Positions 43,170-52,720 of a DNA stretch of 64,000 bases are shown in pieces. This stretch comes from Clostridia bacterium (lineage in GTDB: Bacteria; Bacillota; Clostridia; Oscillospirales; Acutalibacteraceae). A program made the translations under genes and the position numbers. How positions within the stretch are numbered: position 1 is the stretch's first letter; each line of letters opens with the position of its first letter. The stretch spans positions 1 through 64,000 of the forward strand of contig JAFXGK010000003.1 of NCBI GenBank assembly GCA_017513245.1. The letters are read 5' to 3'. The notes beneath the pieces are model-generated. The model did no database searches and was not told the DNA's origin. It was given only the letters and a program-made list of their open reading frames with translations.

Positions 43170-44564
43170 TTAGAATTCGGCAGAACCGGTGGTTCTCGGG
43201 AAGGGAAGAACGTCGCGTATGTTGCCGATGCCGGTAACGTACATAACAAGACGCTCAAAACCGAGGCCAAAGCCTGCGTGGCGGCAGGAACCGAAACGAC
43301 GAAGGTCGAGGTACCAGCTGTACTGTTCCTCCTCAAGGCCCAGCTCGCGAATACGCTCGGTTAAAAGGTCAAGACGCTCTTCACGCTGGCTTCCGCCGAT
43401 AATCTCGCCGATGCCGGGAACGAGAAGGTCCATAGCGGCAACGGTCTTGCCGTCATCATTGGCACGCATGTAGAAAGCCTTAATCTCCTTCGGATAATCG
43501 GTAACGAACAAGGGCTTACCGTATACCTGCTCGGTGAGGTAACGCTCGTGCTCGGTCTGCAGGTCGCAGCCCCAGTAAACGGGGTAGGAGAACTCGTCCT
43601 TTGCCTTTTCGAGAATTTCAATAGCCTCGGTATAGGTAACGTGGGCGAACTCCGACTCAACTATCGAACGCAGACGGTCGATAAGGCCGCTGTCAAAATG
43701 AGCCTGGAAGAACTCAAGCTCGGGAACGCAGTTTTCGAGCAAATAAGCGAAAACCGACTTTAACATATCCTCTGCGAGCTGCATATCGTCACCGAGGTCG
43801 GCAAAGGCAAACTCGGGCTCAATCATCCAGAATTCCGCAGCGTGGCGGGTGGTATAGGAGCGCTCTGCACGGAAGGTAGGACCGAAGGTATATACCTTGC
43901 CGAATGCAGTAGCCATACACTCAGCCTCAAGCTGACCCGAAACGGTAAGCGAGGTGGGCTTGCAGAAGAAATCCTGCGAATAGTCCACAGCGCCATCCTC
44001 GGTAAGAGGAAGATTTTCGGGGTCAAGGGTTGTTACGCGGAACATCTCACCTGCACCTTCGGCGTCACTGCCGGTGATAAGGGGAGTATGAGCGTACACG
44101 AAACCGCGCTCGTTGAAGAATTTGTGTATCGCAAAGGCGCAGGCCGAGCGCACACGGAAGGCAGCGAGGAAGGTATTCGTACGGGGACGAAGATGCTGAA
44201 TGGTGCGCAAAAACTCGAGCGAGTGACGCTTTTTCTGAAGCGGATACTCGGGCGAGGACTCACCCTCAACAAAGGCTTCTTCTGCATGCATCTCGAAGGG
44301 CTGACGCATTTCGGGTGTTTCAACTATTACACCCTTAACGATAACGGCAGCGCCTACGTTCTGCGAGGTTATTTCCTTATAATTAGCAAGCTTACCTTCC
44401 TCTAAGATAACCTGAAGTCCCTTAAAGGAGCTTCCGTCGTTAAGCTCGAGAAAAGCGATGCTCTTTGAAACTCTTATGGTTCTTACCCATCCGCAGACGG
44501 TAATACTTTTGCCGGCAAACTGTTTAACGTCGCCGTGTAGTCTTACAATTTCGGTTTTTTCCAT
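43170..44564 (-). CDS. asnS: Asparaginyl-tRNA synthetase
   Basis: A 464-residue class IIb synthetase: N-terminal OB anticodon-binding domain (about 1-115, [25 protein letters not shown]), then the catalytic core with motif 2 ([21 protein letters not shown]) and motif 3 ([15 protein letters not shown]); [16 protein letters not shown] is typical of AsnRS. The frame begins at 44579 but the ATG at 44564 with GAGGTG 7 bases upstream is preferred. With GlnRS, AsnRS and GluRS, the cell does not depend on transamidation for these tRNAs. Confidence 0.97.
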   Translation of the reverse strand: MEKTEIVRLHGDVKQFAGKSITVCGWVRTIRVSKSIAFLELNDGSSFKGLQVILEEGKLANYKEITSQNVGAAVIVKGVIVETPEMRQPFEMHAEEAFVEGESSPEYPLQKKRHSLEFLRTIQHLRPRTNTFLAAFRVRSACAFAIHKFFNERGFVYAHTPLITGSDAEGAGEMFRVTTLDPENLPLTEDGAVDYSQDFFCKPTSLTVSGQLEAECMATAFGKVYTFGPTFRAERSYTTRHAAEFWMIEPEFAFADLGDDMQLAEDMLKSVFAYLLENCVPELEFFQAHFDSGLIDRLRSIVESEFAHVTYTEAIEILEKAKDEFSYPVYWGCDLQTEHERYLTEQVYGKPLFVTDYPKEIKAFYMRANDDGKTVAAMDLLVPGIGEIIGGSQREERLDLLTERIRELGLEEEQYSWYLDLRRFGSCRHAGFGLGFERLVMYVTGIGNIRDVLPFPRTTGSAEF

Positions 44565-44587
44565 TAATCTACACCTCACATCACCTT

Positions 44588-44616
44588 ATTATAAGTGAAA
44601 AATATATTTAATTCAA
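44588..44616 (-). promoter_or_regulatory. Promoter of asnS
   Basis: Minus strand: TTGAAT (44616-44611), 17 bp, TATAAT (44593-44588). Short leader, no T-box. Confidence 0.8.
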
Positions 44617-44629
44617 GTCTAATTTGTAA

Positions 44630-44658
44630 TTGATATAAAATTCATAATATAGTATAAT
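44630..44658 (+). promoter_or_regulatory. Promoter of pcrA
   Basis: TTGATA (44630-44635), 17 bp, TATAAT (44653-44658), divergent from the asnS promoter. Confidence 0.85.
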
Positions 44659-44686
44659 AGCTTCAGAACGTTTTAGGAGCCTTAAT

Positions 44687-47104
44687 ATGATAAATAACGC
44701 AGAGTTTTGCAAACTCAGAGACAATATAATAAAAAAAGATTTCAGCCGAATGAACGATATGCAGTTCCGCGCCGTCACCACGACCGAGGGACCGCTTCTT
44801 GTTCTTGCGGGCGCAGGCAGCGGCAAGACTACCGTGCTCGTAAACCGTATCGCCTGCATTATGAAGTACGGCAGAGCATACGGCTCTTCCTTCGTGCCGC
44901 ACGGCATTACCGATGAGGTAATAAAAGCGGGAGAGGACTATCTTGCCGGCATCAGCGATACTCTGCCCGAATACTACTATTCGGTAGATGCGCCGCGCCC
45001 GTGGGAGATTTTGGCCATTACCTTTACCAATAAGGCCGCAGGCGAACTAAAAGACCGTATTATAAACCGCCTCGGCGAGCCCGGCAACGATATCTGGGCA
45101 GGCACCTTCCATTCGGTTTGCGGCAAAATGCTTCGCCGTGATGCCGAGCGCCTCGGCTACACCTCGCACTATACCATTTACGACACCGACGATTGTAAAA
45201 AGCTGATGAGGGAAACGCTTAAGGAAATCAACGTAGAGGAAAAAATGCTTCCCGTAAAATCGGTACTTTCGGCCATAAGCAGTGCTAAGGACGAGCTTTT
45301 AACCCCCGAAGAATTCCGCAAAACCACAGGTAGCGATTTCCGTATGCAGAAAATTGCTCAGGCCTATGAGGTATATCAGAAAAAGCTCTTCGATGCTAAC
45401 GCAATGGACTTTGACGATATGATATTCAATACTGTCCGTCTTCTGGACGAAAACCCCGATATTAAGGAATATTATAACGCCAAATTCAAGTACATAATGG
45501 TCGACGAGTATCAGGACACCAACCACGCGCAGTACGTGCTGTGCCGCATGCTGGCTGACGGATATAAAAACATCTGCGTGGTGGGCGATGACGACCAGAG
45601 TATCTATCGCTTCCGCGGAGCCACGATTGAAAATATTTTAAGCTTTGAGGAGCGTTACGAAAACGCCGAGGTTATCCGCCTTGAGCAAAATTATCGCTCT
45701 ACGGGCACCATTCTTGATGCCGCAAACGCCGTTATTGCCAACAACAAGGGCAGAAAGGGCAAAACCCTTTGGACCGCCGCAGGAAACGGCGAGAAAATTG
45801 AGGTTTTCACCGCCGCCGACGACCGAGGAGAAGCCCGCTACATTGCCGACTCGGTGCTCGATAATGTCGGTAGCGGCGGCCGTTTTTCGGACTGCGCCGT
45901 GCTCTACCGTATGAATGCGCAGTCGCGTTCGGTTGAAAACGCCTTCGTTCGAAGCGGCGTACCCTACCGCGTAATCGGCGGTACGCGTTTCTATGAGCGC
46001 AAGGAAATCAAGGACGTAACTTCATATCTTAACGTAATCAACAACACGGCCGACGATCTTCGTCTTATCCGTATTATAAACGAGCCTGCTCGAGGCATCG
46101 GCGCAACAACGCTTTCAAACGCTGTGCTCATAGCCGAAAACGAGGGTGTATCACTCTTTGAAGTGGTACAAAACGCCGAGCGTTATCCTGCGCTTTCGCG
46201 TGCGGCGGCCAAACTTCGTGAGTTTGCCGAGCTGATAAATACCCTGCGCGAAGAGGCCGAAAATATTCCGCTTCACGAGCTGCTCGATTCTTTGCTTGAA
46301 AAAACGGGCTATATGAACTCACTCAAGGCTCTGGGCGAAGAGGGACAGGATAGGGTAGAGAACGTAAAGGAACTGCATACCAGCATTATGCAGTATGAGC
46401 AGGAAAACGAGGTTGTAACCCTCTCGAATTACCTCGAGGATATCTCGCTCTTTAGTGATATCGATAACTACAACGCCGACGCTGATACCGTAGTGCTTAT
46501 GACGCTTCATTCGGCCAAGGGACTTGAGTTCGACAGGGTATACCTTATCGGTCTCGAAGAGGGAATATTCCCCGGCAACCAGTCGATGTTCGGCAGTGAG
46601 GAAGATATCGAGGAAGAGCGCCGCTTGGCCTACGTTGGTATAACCCGAGCCAAGAAAAAGCTCTTCATAACCAACGCCTACTGTCGTATGCTCTACGGCA
46701 GCACAAACCGCAACCCCGAATCCCGCTTTTTAGAGGAAATCCCCAAAGAATACTGTAACGTAACCCGTGCAAGCTCGATTTCGCAGTATTCGGGCGGATT
46801 CTCTGGTTCTTTTTCGGGCTTTGGCGAGGGCGGCCGCTCGTTTGGCGGCTATATGCGAAACGAGGATTCATTCGGCGGATTTTCGTCGCGCAAAAGCACG
46901 CCTGCTCCCCGCGTAGAGCCTATAAAACCCAAAAAGGCGGAGATAAACTATGCAGTGGGCGAGCGCGTACTGCACAAAACCTTCGGCGAGGGTATGGTGC
47001 TGTCACTGACCCCAATGGGCGGCGATACGCTGGTTGAGGTAGCCTTTGATAAGGTCGGCACCAAGAAGCTTATGTCCAACTTCGCAAACCTCAAGAAGGT
47101 CTAA
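44687..47104 (+). CDS. pcrA: ATP-dependent DNA helicase PcrA/UvrD
   Basis: An 805-residue SF1A helicase. Motif I GAGSGKT (about 41-48), Ia AITFTNKAAGELKDRI, II DEYQDT, III GDDDQSIYRFRGA, IV LEQNYRST, V LMTLHSAKGLEFDRVYL and VI GITRAKKKLF are all present. Between motifs I and Ia there is an insertion of about 45 residues (about 62-105) absent in Bacillus PcrA. A Gly/Ser/Phe-rich linker (about 700-745) leads to the C-terminal Tudor-like tail (YAVGERVLHKTFGEGMVLSL), which binds RNA polymerase in PcrA. Confidence 0.95.
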   Translation: MINNAEFCKLRDNIIKKDFSRMNDMQFRAVTTTEGPLLVLAGAGSGKTTVLVNRIACIMKYGRAYGSSFVPHGITDEVIKAGEDYLAGISDTLPEYYYSVDAPRPWEILAITFTNKAAGELKDRIINRLGEPGNDIWAGTFHSVCGKMLRRDAERLGYTSHYTIYDTDDCKKLMRETLKEINVEEKMLPVKSVLSAISSAKDELLTPEEFRKTTGSDFRMQKIAQAYEVYQKKLFDANAMDFDDMIFNTVRLLDENPDIKEYYNAKFKYIMVDEYQDTNHAQYVLCRMLADGYKNICVVGDDDQSIYRFRGATIENILSFEERYENAEVIRLEQNYRSTGTILDAANAVIANNKGRKGKTLWTAAGNGEKIEVFTAADDRGEARYIADSVLDNVGSGGRFSDCAVLYRMNAQSRSVENAFVRSGVPYRVIGGTRFYERKEIKDVTSYLNVINNTADDLRLIRIINEPARGIGATTLSNAVLIAENEGVSLFEVVQNAERYPALSRAAAKLREFAELINTLREEAENIPLHELLDSLLEKTGYMNSLKALGEEGQDRVENVKELHTSIMQYEQENEVVTLSNYLEDISLFSDIDNYNADADTVVLMTLHSAKGLEFDRVYLIGLEEGIFPGNQSMFGSEEDIEEERRLAYVGITRAKKKLFITNAYCRMLYGSTNRNPESRFLEEIPKEYCNVTRASSISQYSGGFSGSFSGFGEGGRSFGGYMRNEDSFGGFSSRKSTPAPRVEPIKPKKAEINYAVGERVLHKTFGEGMVLSLTPMGGDTLVEVAFDKVGTKKLMSNFANLKKV

Positions 47105-47119
47105 TTAACAATATATTAA

Positions 47120-47147
47120 TTGATTTTACAAACATATTTGATATAAT
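47120..47147 (+). promoter_or_regulatory. Promoter upstream of the 47181 membrane protein gene
   Basis: TTGATT (47120-47125), 16 bp, TATAAT (47142-47147). Confidence 0.6.
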
Positions 47148-47180
47148 ACTAGTAAAGAAACGAAAAAGGAGTGACGGCCG

Positions 47181-47978
47181 ATGCCTGGAAATGCGGCGGT
47201 AAAAAGCACCGCTCGTGTAATAATGAAAAAGCTTTGGCCTCAGCTTATTGCTTGCACCTTCTTGATAATGGCCTGTTTCTTTGTCGGAATTTACGCTTTA
47301 TCGGCGTTTGGACTGTTGCTCGGTGATAATGCAGTTTTCGCTTCGCTGCCGTTTTTTGTGTTATACGTTTTGTTTGTGGCGGCGCCCTTTGTTTACGGCG
47401 CACTTCGGTTTGTTTGGCGAGCGGGCGACGATTCGGGAGATGACGTCGGACTCGTATTTTACTATTTTGCATCGGCAAAAAGGTATTTCAAAAGCGTGCG
47501 CTTTACGGTAGGATTTTTGATTCGCATTGCGCTTATGCTCTTTCTGGCATATCTGCCGCAAAACGTAGTGAAAGTTGCGCTTTACGCAGCGTCGGGCTTT
47601 TTAAACGAACAAATGCGACTGCAGTTCTCCTTTGTGGTATCACTGCTGGGACTTTTGGGTCTTGTTTTGTTTGTTATTCTGTCAGCACGCTATTATATTG
47701 CTCCCTTGCTGTTTGTCGGCTGTGACCACCTCGAAAATGCCGAGGTTATCCATATGTCCAAGCTAATCAGCCGAAAAACGGCGGGCGCTTATATCGTGCT
47801 GGTGCTTGGTATGATAGGATGGATGCTTTTATCGCTCCTTGTAATTACGCTTATTTATACGGTGCCGTATTTTCTGGCGGCTTATACCGTTCACTGCCGA
47901 TATGCGGTATATCATTATAACCATCTTGCAAAAATCTCGGGGGAGACCGATTTCCCCGCATTCAGAAGCAGCTTTTAG
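47181..47978 (+). CDS. Unrecognised multi-pass membrane protein (DUF975-like pattern)
   Basis: A 265-residue hydrophobic protein with five or six membrane segments (about 18-48, 55-80, 108-130, 150-175, 208-238) and short basic loops. The overall pattern of gapped hydrophobic helices with a soluble loop (RAGDDSGDDVGLVFYYFASAKRYFK) resembles DUF975-type proteins, but I do not recognise a diagnostic motif. It is followed after 27 bases by a DUF5412-like gene. Function unknown. Confidence 0.7.
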   Translation: MPGNAAVKSTARVIMKKLWPQLIACTFLIMACFFVGIYALSAFGLLLGDNAVFASLPFFVLYVLFVAAPFVYGALRFVWRAGDDSGDDVGLVFYYFASAKRYFKSVRFTVGFLIRIALMLFLAYLPQNVVKVALYAASGFLNEQMRLQFSFVVSLLGLLGLVLFVILSARYYIAPLLFVGCDHLENAEVIHMSKLISRKTAGAYIVLVLGMIGWMLLSLLVITLIYTVPYFLAAYTVHCRYAVYHYNHLAKISGETDFPAFRSSF

Positions 47979-48005
47979 CCTGCAAACGAAAGGAAGCATT
48001 GCATT

Positions 48006-48422
48006 ATGAAATCTAAAAAAGTGCTGATAATCCTTACAGTTATCGCCATTGCCGTTACCGTTTTTAATACGGTAGGCATGGTATTCGACACCTTTTTCTA
48101 CACGATGGAGGACCTGCCTAAGGGCACCCTCAGGGACGCTTGCACGTCTCCCGACGGCACTAAGGTCGTAAATACCTACGTTGTTGAAAATCCGCTGGGC
48201 AACGCAGTTCGTTGCGAGGTGGTAGAGGATGGAAAAACCCGCAATTTCTATTGGGAAATAGGCGTAGACAGCGTGAACGTAACCTGGACTAATAACGAAC
48301 TGGTTTATATTAACGGTAAATATTACGACTATAGAAACACTTACGATTCGCGTGCAATAAACGAAGAACTCAATAAATATATGAAAGACCGTCTTGACGG
48401 TCAAATCGAGATTGCTCCGTAA
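48006..48422 (+). CDS. DUF5412-like membrane-anchored protein
   Basis: A 138-residue protein with an N-terminal membrane helix (about 5-25) and an outside domain with the sequence TSPDGTKVVNTYVVENPLGNAVRCEVV...NFYWEIGVDSVNVTWTNNELVYINGKYYD, which fits the DUF5412 type (small beta-sandwich lipoprotein-like proteins of Bacilli and Clostridia). It lacks a lipobox cysteine. Probably in one unit with the preceding membrane gene. Confidence 0.72.
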   Translation: MKSKKVLIILTVIAIAVTVFNTVGMVFDTFFYTMEDLPKGTLRDACTSPDGTKVVNTYVVENPLGNAVRCEVVEDGKTRNFYWEIGVDSVNVTWTNNELVYINGKYYDYRNTYDSRAINEELNKYMKDRLDGQIEIAP

Positions 48423-48432
48423 GAAACCATAA

Positions 48433-48464
48433 GACCTTTGTGCAACCGCGCAAGGGTCTTTTTG
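48433..48464 (+). terminator. Terminator before rlmD
   Basis: AGACCTTTG pairs with CAAGGGTCT (one G-U pair) around a ten-base loop, then five T. Confidence 0.7.
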
Positions 48465-48477
48465 AAAAGAGGAACCT

Positions 48478-49815
48478 ATGCGAAAGAATGATGAAATAAT
48501 CCTTGATATTGTTGACGTTACAAGCGAAGGCAGCGGTGTCGGCAGATACGAGGGTATGGCGGTTTTCGTACCGCACACTGCGGTGGGCGATACCGTGTGC
48601 GTTAAGATACTTAAGGTGCAAAAAAGCTATGCCTACGGCAAGGCGCAAAAACTGATTTCTGCCTCTAATACACGTTGTAATGCCGACTGCGCAGTTTACG
48701 AAAAGTGCGGCGGTTGCGTTTTTCGTCATATAAATTATGAGGAAGAAAAGCGCATAAAAACCGAGATAGTCAGAAACGCGCTTTTGCGAATAGGCGGCAT
48801 CGACGTACCTATGGGCCCCATAATGTTTGACAACCCCGACGGCTACCGAAACAAGGCTCAGTACCCCATAAACGAAGAGGGAAGGGCAGGCTTTTTTGCC
48901 GCCCGAAGCCACCGTATAGTGCCTGTGGACTGTTGTCGGCTTCAGCCGCCCGTATTCTCCGACATTCAAAAGGCGTTTGAACTGTTTATTAAGCAGTACG
49001 GTATAAGCATTTATAATGAACAAACGGGCAAGGGCCTTATACGCCATCTTTATATTCGCTCGTCGGCAGGCGGCGACGTTCTTGTAACGGTGGTAATAAA
49101 CGGCGAAAAACTGCCGCACGCGGAGCCCTTTATAGAAATACTGAAAACTATACTGGGTGATAAGCTCAGCGGTGTTTGCATCAATGTAAATCGCCAAAAA
49201 ACCAACGTAATTTTGGGCGATACCTGCCGCACCCTTTACGGTAAGGGCTATATAGTTGATACCATCTGCGGAGTTAAACTTCGCGTATCACCCTTATCAT
49301 TTGCGCAGGTCAATCACGATATGGCTGAAAAGCTTTACAGTGCCGCAATCGACGCCGCTTGTGTCGAGGGTAAAACGGTTATAGACCTTTACTGCGGTAC
49401 CGGCGCCATCGGCCTTATTGCCGCCGCGCGCGCCAAAAGCGTAATCGGCGTTGAAATTGTGCCGCAGGCGGTTGAGGACGCGATAAAGAACGCGGCCGAA
49501 AACGGTATAGAAAACGCTCGTTTTATATGTGACGATGCCGCAGGCGCCGCCGCGCGACTGCGCGACGAGGGCGTTACGGCCGACGTGGTTATAGTCGACC
49601 CGCCCCGCAAAGGCTGTGACAGCGAACTTTTATCCATAATCGCAAATAACTTCAGTCCCGAGCGAATAGTATACGTTTCCTGCGACCCTGCAACCCTGGC
49701 CCGAGACCTTAAAATATTATCGACGCTCGGATACAGCGTCCGTACGGCAACGCCGGCCGACCTCTTCCCACGCACCGCCCACGTTGAAACGGTAGCTCTT
49801 CTCGAAAAAAATTAA
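48478..49815 (+). CDS. rlmD: 23S rRNA (uracil-5-)-methyltransferase RlmD-type
   Basis: A 445-residue TrmA-family enzyme. N-terminal TRAM domain (about 5-58), iron-sulfur cysteines (CNADC ... CGGCVFRH, about 65-85), AdoMet motif VIDLYCGTGAIGLIAAA (about 300), VDPPRKGCD and the catalytic cysteine/base motif YVSCDPATLARD. In Firmicutes this group includes RlmCD, which methylates U747 and U1939; which uridine is modified here is not fixed by sequence. Confidence 0.94.
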   Translation: MRKNDEIILDIVDVTSEGSGVGRYEGMAVFVPHTAVGDTVCVKILKVQKSYAYGKAQKLISASNTRCNADCAVYEKCGGCVFRHINYEEEKRIKTEIVRNALLRIGGIDVPMGPIMFDNPDGYRNKAQYPINEEGRAGFFAARSHRIVPVDCCRLQPPVFSDIQKAFELFIKQYGISIYNEQTGKGLIRHLYIRSSAGGDVLVTVVINGEKLPHAEPFIEILKTILGDKLSGVCINVNRQKTNVILGDTCRTLYGKGYIVDTICGVKLRVSPLSFAQVNHDMAEKLYSAAIDAACVEGKTVIDLYCGTGAIGLIAAARAKSVIGVEIVPQAVEDAIKNAAENGIENARFICDDAAGAAARLRDEGVTADVVIVDPPRKGCDSELLSIIANNFSPERIVYVSCDPATLARDLKILSTLGYSVRTATPADLFPRTAHVETVALLEKN

Positions 49816-49822
49816 AATTTTG

Positions 49823-49851
49823 TTTACATATTTGCCCTGCCGCGGTATTAT
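49823..49851 (+). promoter_or_regulatory. Promoter of the riboswitch-controlled ATPase gene
   Basis: TTTACA (49823-49828), 17 bp, TATTAT (49846-49851). An overlapping TATAAT at 49849-49854 is 20 bp away. Confidence 0.7.
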
Positions 49852-49857
49852 AATAAC

Positions 49858-49966
49858 CGTAGAGGGAGTAGTCTCACATTCATATGTGCGGCGTTGCCAA
49901 CATTCGCGAATAGTTATCTATTCTGGCGCGCCTAAAAGTGCTTAACACTTGAAAGACAAGACTCGT
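49858..49966 (+). ncRNA. yybP-ykoY (Mn2+) riboswitch aptamer
   Basis: The leader contains GGGAGTAG at 49864-49871 and, 90 bases later, AAGACTC at 49958-49964, so that P1 is closed by GAG/CTC with the conserved GGAGTAG and AAGA sides of the yybP-ykoY Mn2+-binding four-way junction. Between them are hairpins CACAT/ATGTG, and a second arm with GAATAG/CTATTC closed by GGCG/CGCC. In the family Mn2+ binding stabilises P1 and prevents the terminator that follows, turning on the downstream exporter. The next gene, a P2-type ATPase, is a classic target. Confidence 0.88.
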
Positions 49967-50004
49967 TAAAGATTAAATGTCTTTAGCGTTTCTTGTCTTT
50001 TTTT
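49952..50004 (+). terminator. Riboswitch expression-platform terminator
   Basis: AAAGACAAGA pairs with TCTTGTCTTT, with an inner TAAAGA/TCTTTA part, then a T-run. The 5' arm overlaps the 3' side of the aptamer P1, so aptamer and terminator are mutually exclusive. Confidence 0.9.
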
Positions 50005-50052
50005 ATTTTCTAAAAAACGGCGGAAACCCTAAAGCAAAAACGGAGGAAACCT

Positions 50053-52632
50053 ATGTTTTACAGAAAAAGTATCAGCGAAACCCTAAACGACCTCGGCACA
50101 CGCGAAGAGGGACTATCTTCGGCCGAGGCGAAAAGAAACCTCGAAAAATACGGCAAAAACGAGCTGCGCGAAAAGAAAAAGGCCGGTCCTATAGTTACCT
50201 TTTTAAAGCAGTTTTCCGATTTGCTCGTAATAATTCTCATTATTGCGGCGGTAATTTCGGGCATCAGCGGTCAGCTTGAGAGCACGATTGTTATCGGCGC
50301 CGTAATAGTGGTGAATGCCATTCTCGGAACGGTACAAGCCCTAAAGGCCGAAAAATCGCTCGAGGGACTGCGCAAATTATCTATCCCCAAGGTAAAGGTA
50401 CTGCGTGACGGCGCACTTTGCGAAATACCGTCCACCGAGCTGTGCCCCGGCGATATTGTTTCGGTCGAGGCAGGTGACGTAATCAGCGGCGACGGCCGGG
50501 TAATACTCTCCTCATCGCTTGCCGTAAACGAAAGCGCCCTGACGGGTGAGGTTGAAAGTATAGAGAAAAACACCCTGCCGATTGACGGCGAGTGCCCGAT
50601 CGGTGACCGCAAGAATATGGTCTTTTCGGGCAGCCTTGTTACGGGCGGCACGGGAAAATATATCGTAACCGCAACCGGAATGAACACCGAAATCGGTAAA
50701 ATAGCTACAATGCTTAACGAGGCCAAGGAGCGTAAAACTCCGCTCCAAAAGAGCCTTGACGACTTCAGCAAAAAGCTCTCTTTCGGCATTATTTTAATCT
50801 CTATAGTGGTGCTTTTGCTTAACTATTTCCTTGCGGACCACACGATACTCGATTCGCTTATGATAGCGGTGGCACTGGCCGTTGCGGCGATACCCGAGGC
50901 ACTGAGTTCCATCGTTACCATCGTGCTTTCAATGAGTACCCAAAAGATGGTAAAGGAAAATGCGATTATAAAAAATCTGGGCGCGGTAGAAAGTCTTGGC
51001 TGCGTATCTATCATTTGCAGTGATAAAACCGGCACACTTACCCAGAATAAAATGACTCCGCAAACCGTATGGTTTTACGACGAGCTTATGGACGTTTCGG
51101 GTCTCGACAGCCGTATTCATTCGCACGTGACCCTGCTTAAGTCCTGCCTGCTTTGCAATAACGCGGTGGTAAACGACGAGCAGCGAATAGGCGACCCGAC
51201 CGAGCTTGCGCTTATCGACCTCGTAAACAAATACGCAGAAAACGATAAGGAGTTTAAAAGCACCGCCGTTCGCCGACTCGAATTACCCTTCGATTCCGAC
51301 CGCAAACTTATGAGCGTGTCGAGCGAAAACCACCTTTATACAAAGGGCGCACCCGACGTTATTCTTTCGCGCTGCACCCATATTTTAACCGACGGTCACG
51401 AGGTTCCGCTGACCGACGAGCACAAGGCGGCAATCGAACGCGAAAACGCACGCTGCGCCGAAAACGGACTTCGAGTGCTGGGCTTTGCTTATAAAGATTT
51501 CAGCGCCGACGAGGTAACGTTTAGCGATGAGTACGGTCTTACCTTTATCGCCCTCGTTTCGCTTCAGGACCCGCCGCGACCCGAGAGCCGCGACGCCGTA
51601 GAAAAGTGTAAAATAGCGGGCATTAAGCCCATTATGATAACGGGGGACCACGTAGTTACCGCTCGAAGCATTGCTCGCCAAATCGGCATTTTTTCGGACG
51701 GCGATTTGTCGGTGTCGGGTATGGAACTCGACAAAATGACCGACGATGAACTCTATGAAATACTACCGCGTATAAGCGTCTACGCACGCGTAGCCCCCGA
51801 GCATAAAATACGTATAGTTACCGCCTGGCAACGCAGGGGACAAATAGTAGCTATGACGGGCGACGGCGTAAACGATGCGCCGGCGCTCAAACAGAGTGAT
51901 ATCGGTGTTGCGATGGGTATCACGGGTACCGAGGTATCCAAGGACGCCGCAGGTATGATACTCACCGACGATAATTTCTCTACTATCGTCAAGGCGGTTG
52001 TCACGGGTCGAAACGTGTATAGAAACATCAAAAATTCCATAAAATATCTGCTTTCGGGCAACTTTGCGGCGGTGCTTTGCGTGCTTATAACCACCCTTCT
52101 CACACTGCCCACGCCCTTTTTCCCCGTGCATCTTCTGTTTATGAATCTCATAACCGACTCGCTTCCCGCCATTGCTATCGGCACCGAGCAAAGCCGCGAC
52201 GACGTACTTCGCGAAAAACCGCGCAGTGCAAACGATTCAATTTTAAACAAGAATACAATATTCGGCATTGTACTTGAGGGCGTGCTTATCGCTGTGTGCA
52301 CCCTCGCGGCATACGCGGTAGGCTATGGTGTAAACGCCGCTACCGCATCCACCATGGCATTTGCAACCATCTGCCTTGCCCGACTTTTCCACGGTATGGG
52401 AAGCAGAAGCGACCGTCCGCTTACGGCAATTGGCTTTTTTACGAATAAATTCAGCGTGGTAGCCCTGCTTATCGGCGTGGCGCTTTTACACGCAGTGTTG
52501 CTCATTCCCGCATTGCACAGCCTTTTCTCGGTTGTTACACTCTCGTCCTTAAATTTGCTTACCGTATACGGTTTCTCGTTGCTTCCTACGGTAATTCTGC
52601 AGATTAAAAAACGAATAACCGACCGAGCATAA
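50053..52632 (+). CDS. Cation-translocating P-type ATPase, P2 (Ca2+/Mn2+) group
   Basis: An 859-residue P2-type ATPase with about ten membrane segments. LTGE in the actuator, AAIPEAL in TM4, CSDKTGTLTQNKMT (phosphorylated Asp), KGAPDVIL nucleotide-binding region, TGDGVNDAPALK hinge and NLITDSLPAIAIG in TM6 are present; these are ion ligands in Ca2+-ATPases. The Mn2+ riboswitch in the leader argues that manganese is the exported ion, as for L. lactis YoaB, although Ca2+ transport is possible. Monocistronic. Confidence 0.93.
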   Translation: MFYRKSISETLNDLGTREEGLSSAEAKRNLEKYGKNELREKKKAGPIVTFLKQFSDLLVIILIIAAVISGISGQLESTIVIGAVIVVNAILGTVQALKAEKSLEGLRKLSIPKVKVLRDGALCEIPSTELCPGDIVSVEAGDVISGDGRVILSSSLAVNESALTGEVESIEKNTLPIDGECPIGDRKNMVFSGSLVTGGTGKYIVTATGMNTEIGKIATMLNEAKERKTPLQKSLDDFSKKLSFGIILISIVVLLLNYFLADHTILDSLMIAVALAVAAIPEALSSIVTIVLSMSTQKMVKENAIIKNLGAVESLGCVSIICSDKTGTLTQNKMTPQTVWFYDELMDVSGLDSRIHSHVTLLKSCLLCNNAVVNDEQRIGDPTELALIDLVNKYAENDKEFKSTAVRRLELPFDSDRKLMSVSSENHLYTKGAPDVILSRCTHILTDGHEVPLTDEHKAAIERENARCAENGLRVLGFAYKDFSADEVTFSDEYGLTFIALVSLQDPPRPESRDAVEKCKIAGIKPIMITGDHVVTARSIARQIGIFSDGDLSVSGMELDKMTDDELYEILPRISVYARVAPEHKIRIVTAWQRRGQIVAMTGDGVNDAPALKQSDIGVAMGITGTEVSKDAAGMILTDDNFSTIVKAVVTGRNVYRNIKNSIKYLLSGNFAAVLCVLITTLLTLPTPFFPVHLLFMNLITDSLPAIAIGTEQSRDDVLREKPRSANDSILNKNTIFGIVLEGVLIAVCTLAAYAVGYGVNAATASTMAFATICLARLFHGMGSRSDRPLTAIGFFTNKFSVVALLIGVALLHAVLLIPALHSLFSVVTLSSLNLLTVYGFSLLPTVILQIKKRITDRA

Positions 52633-52637
52633 AAGCA

Positions 52638-52666
52638 TTGAAAATTTAATGTAAATATGGTAATAT
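52638..52666 (+). promoter_or_regulatory. Promoter of the zinc-ribbon/ABC operon
   Basis: TTGAAA (52638-52643), 17 bp, TAATAT (52661-52666), with a leader of about 50 bases and a GGAGG ribosome site. Confidence 0.6.
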
Positions 52667-52720
52667 GTTTTTAAAGATAGATATATTATCTTATTAAAAC
52701 TTCGAAACGGAGGAAACAAT

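Noticed and set aside
48370-49197. A 275-codon minus-strand frame over DUF5412 and rlmD
   Set aside because: It covers the terminator and the conserved TRAM/Fe-S part of rlmD on the other strand; a shadow.
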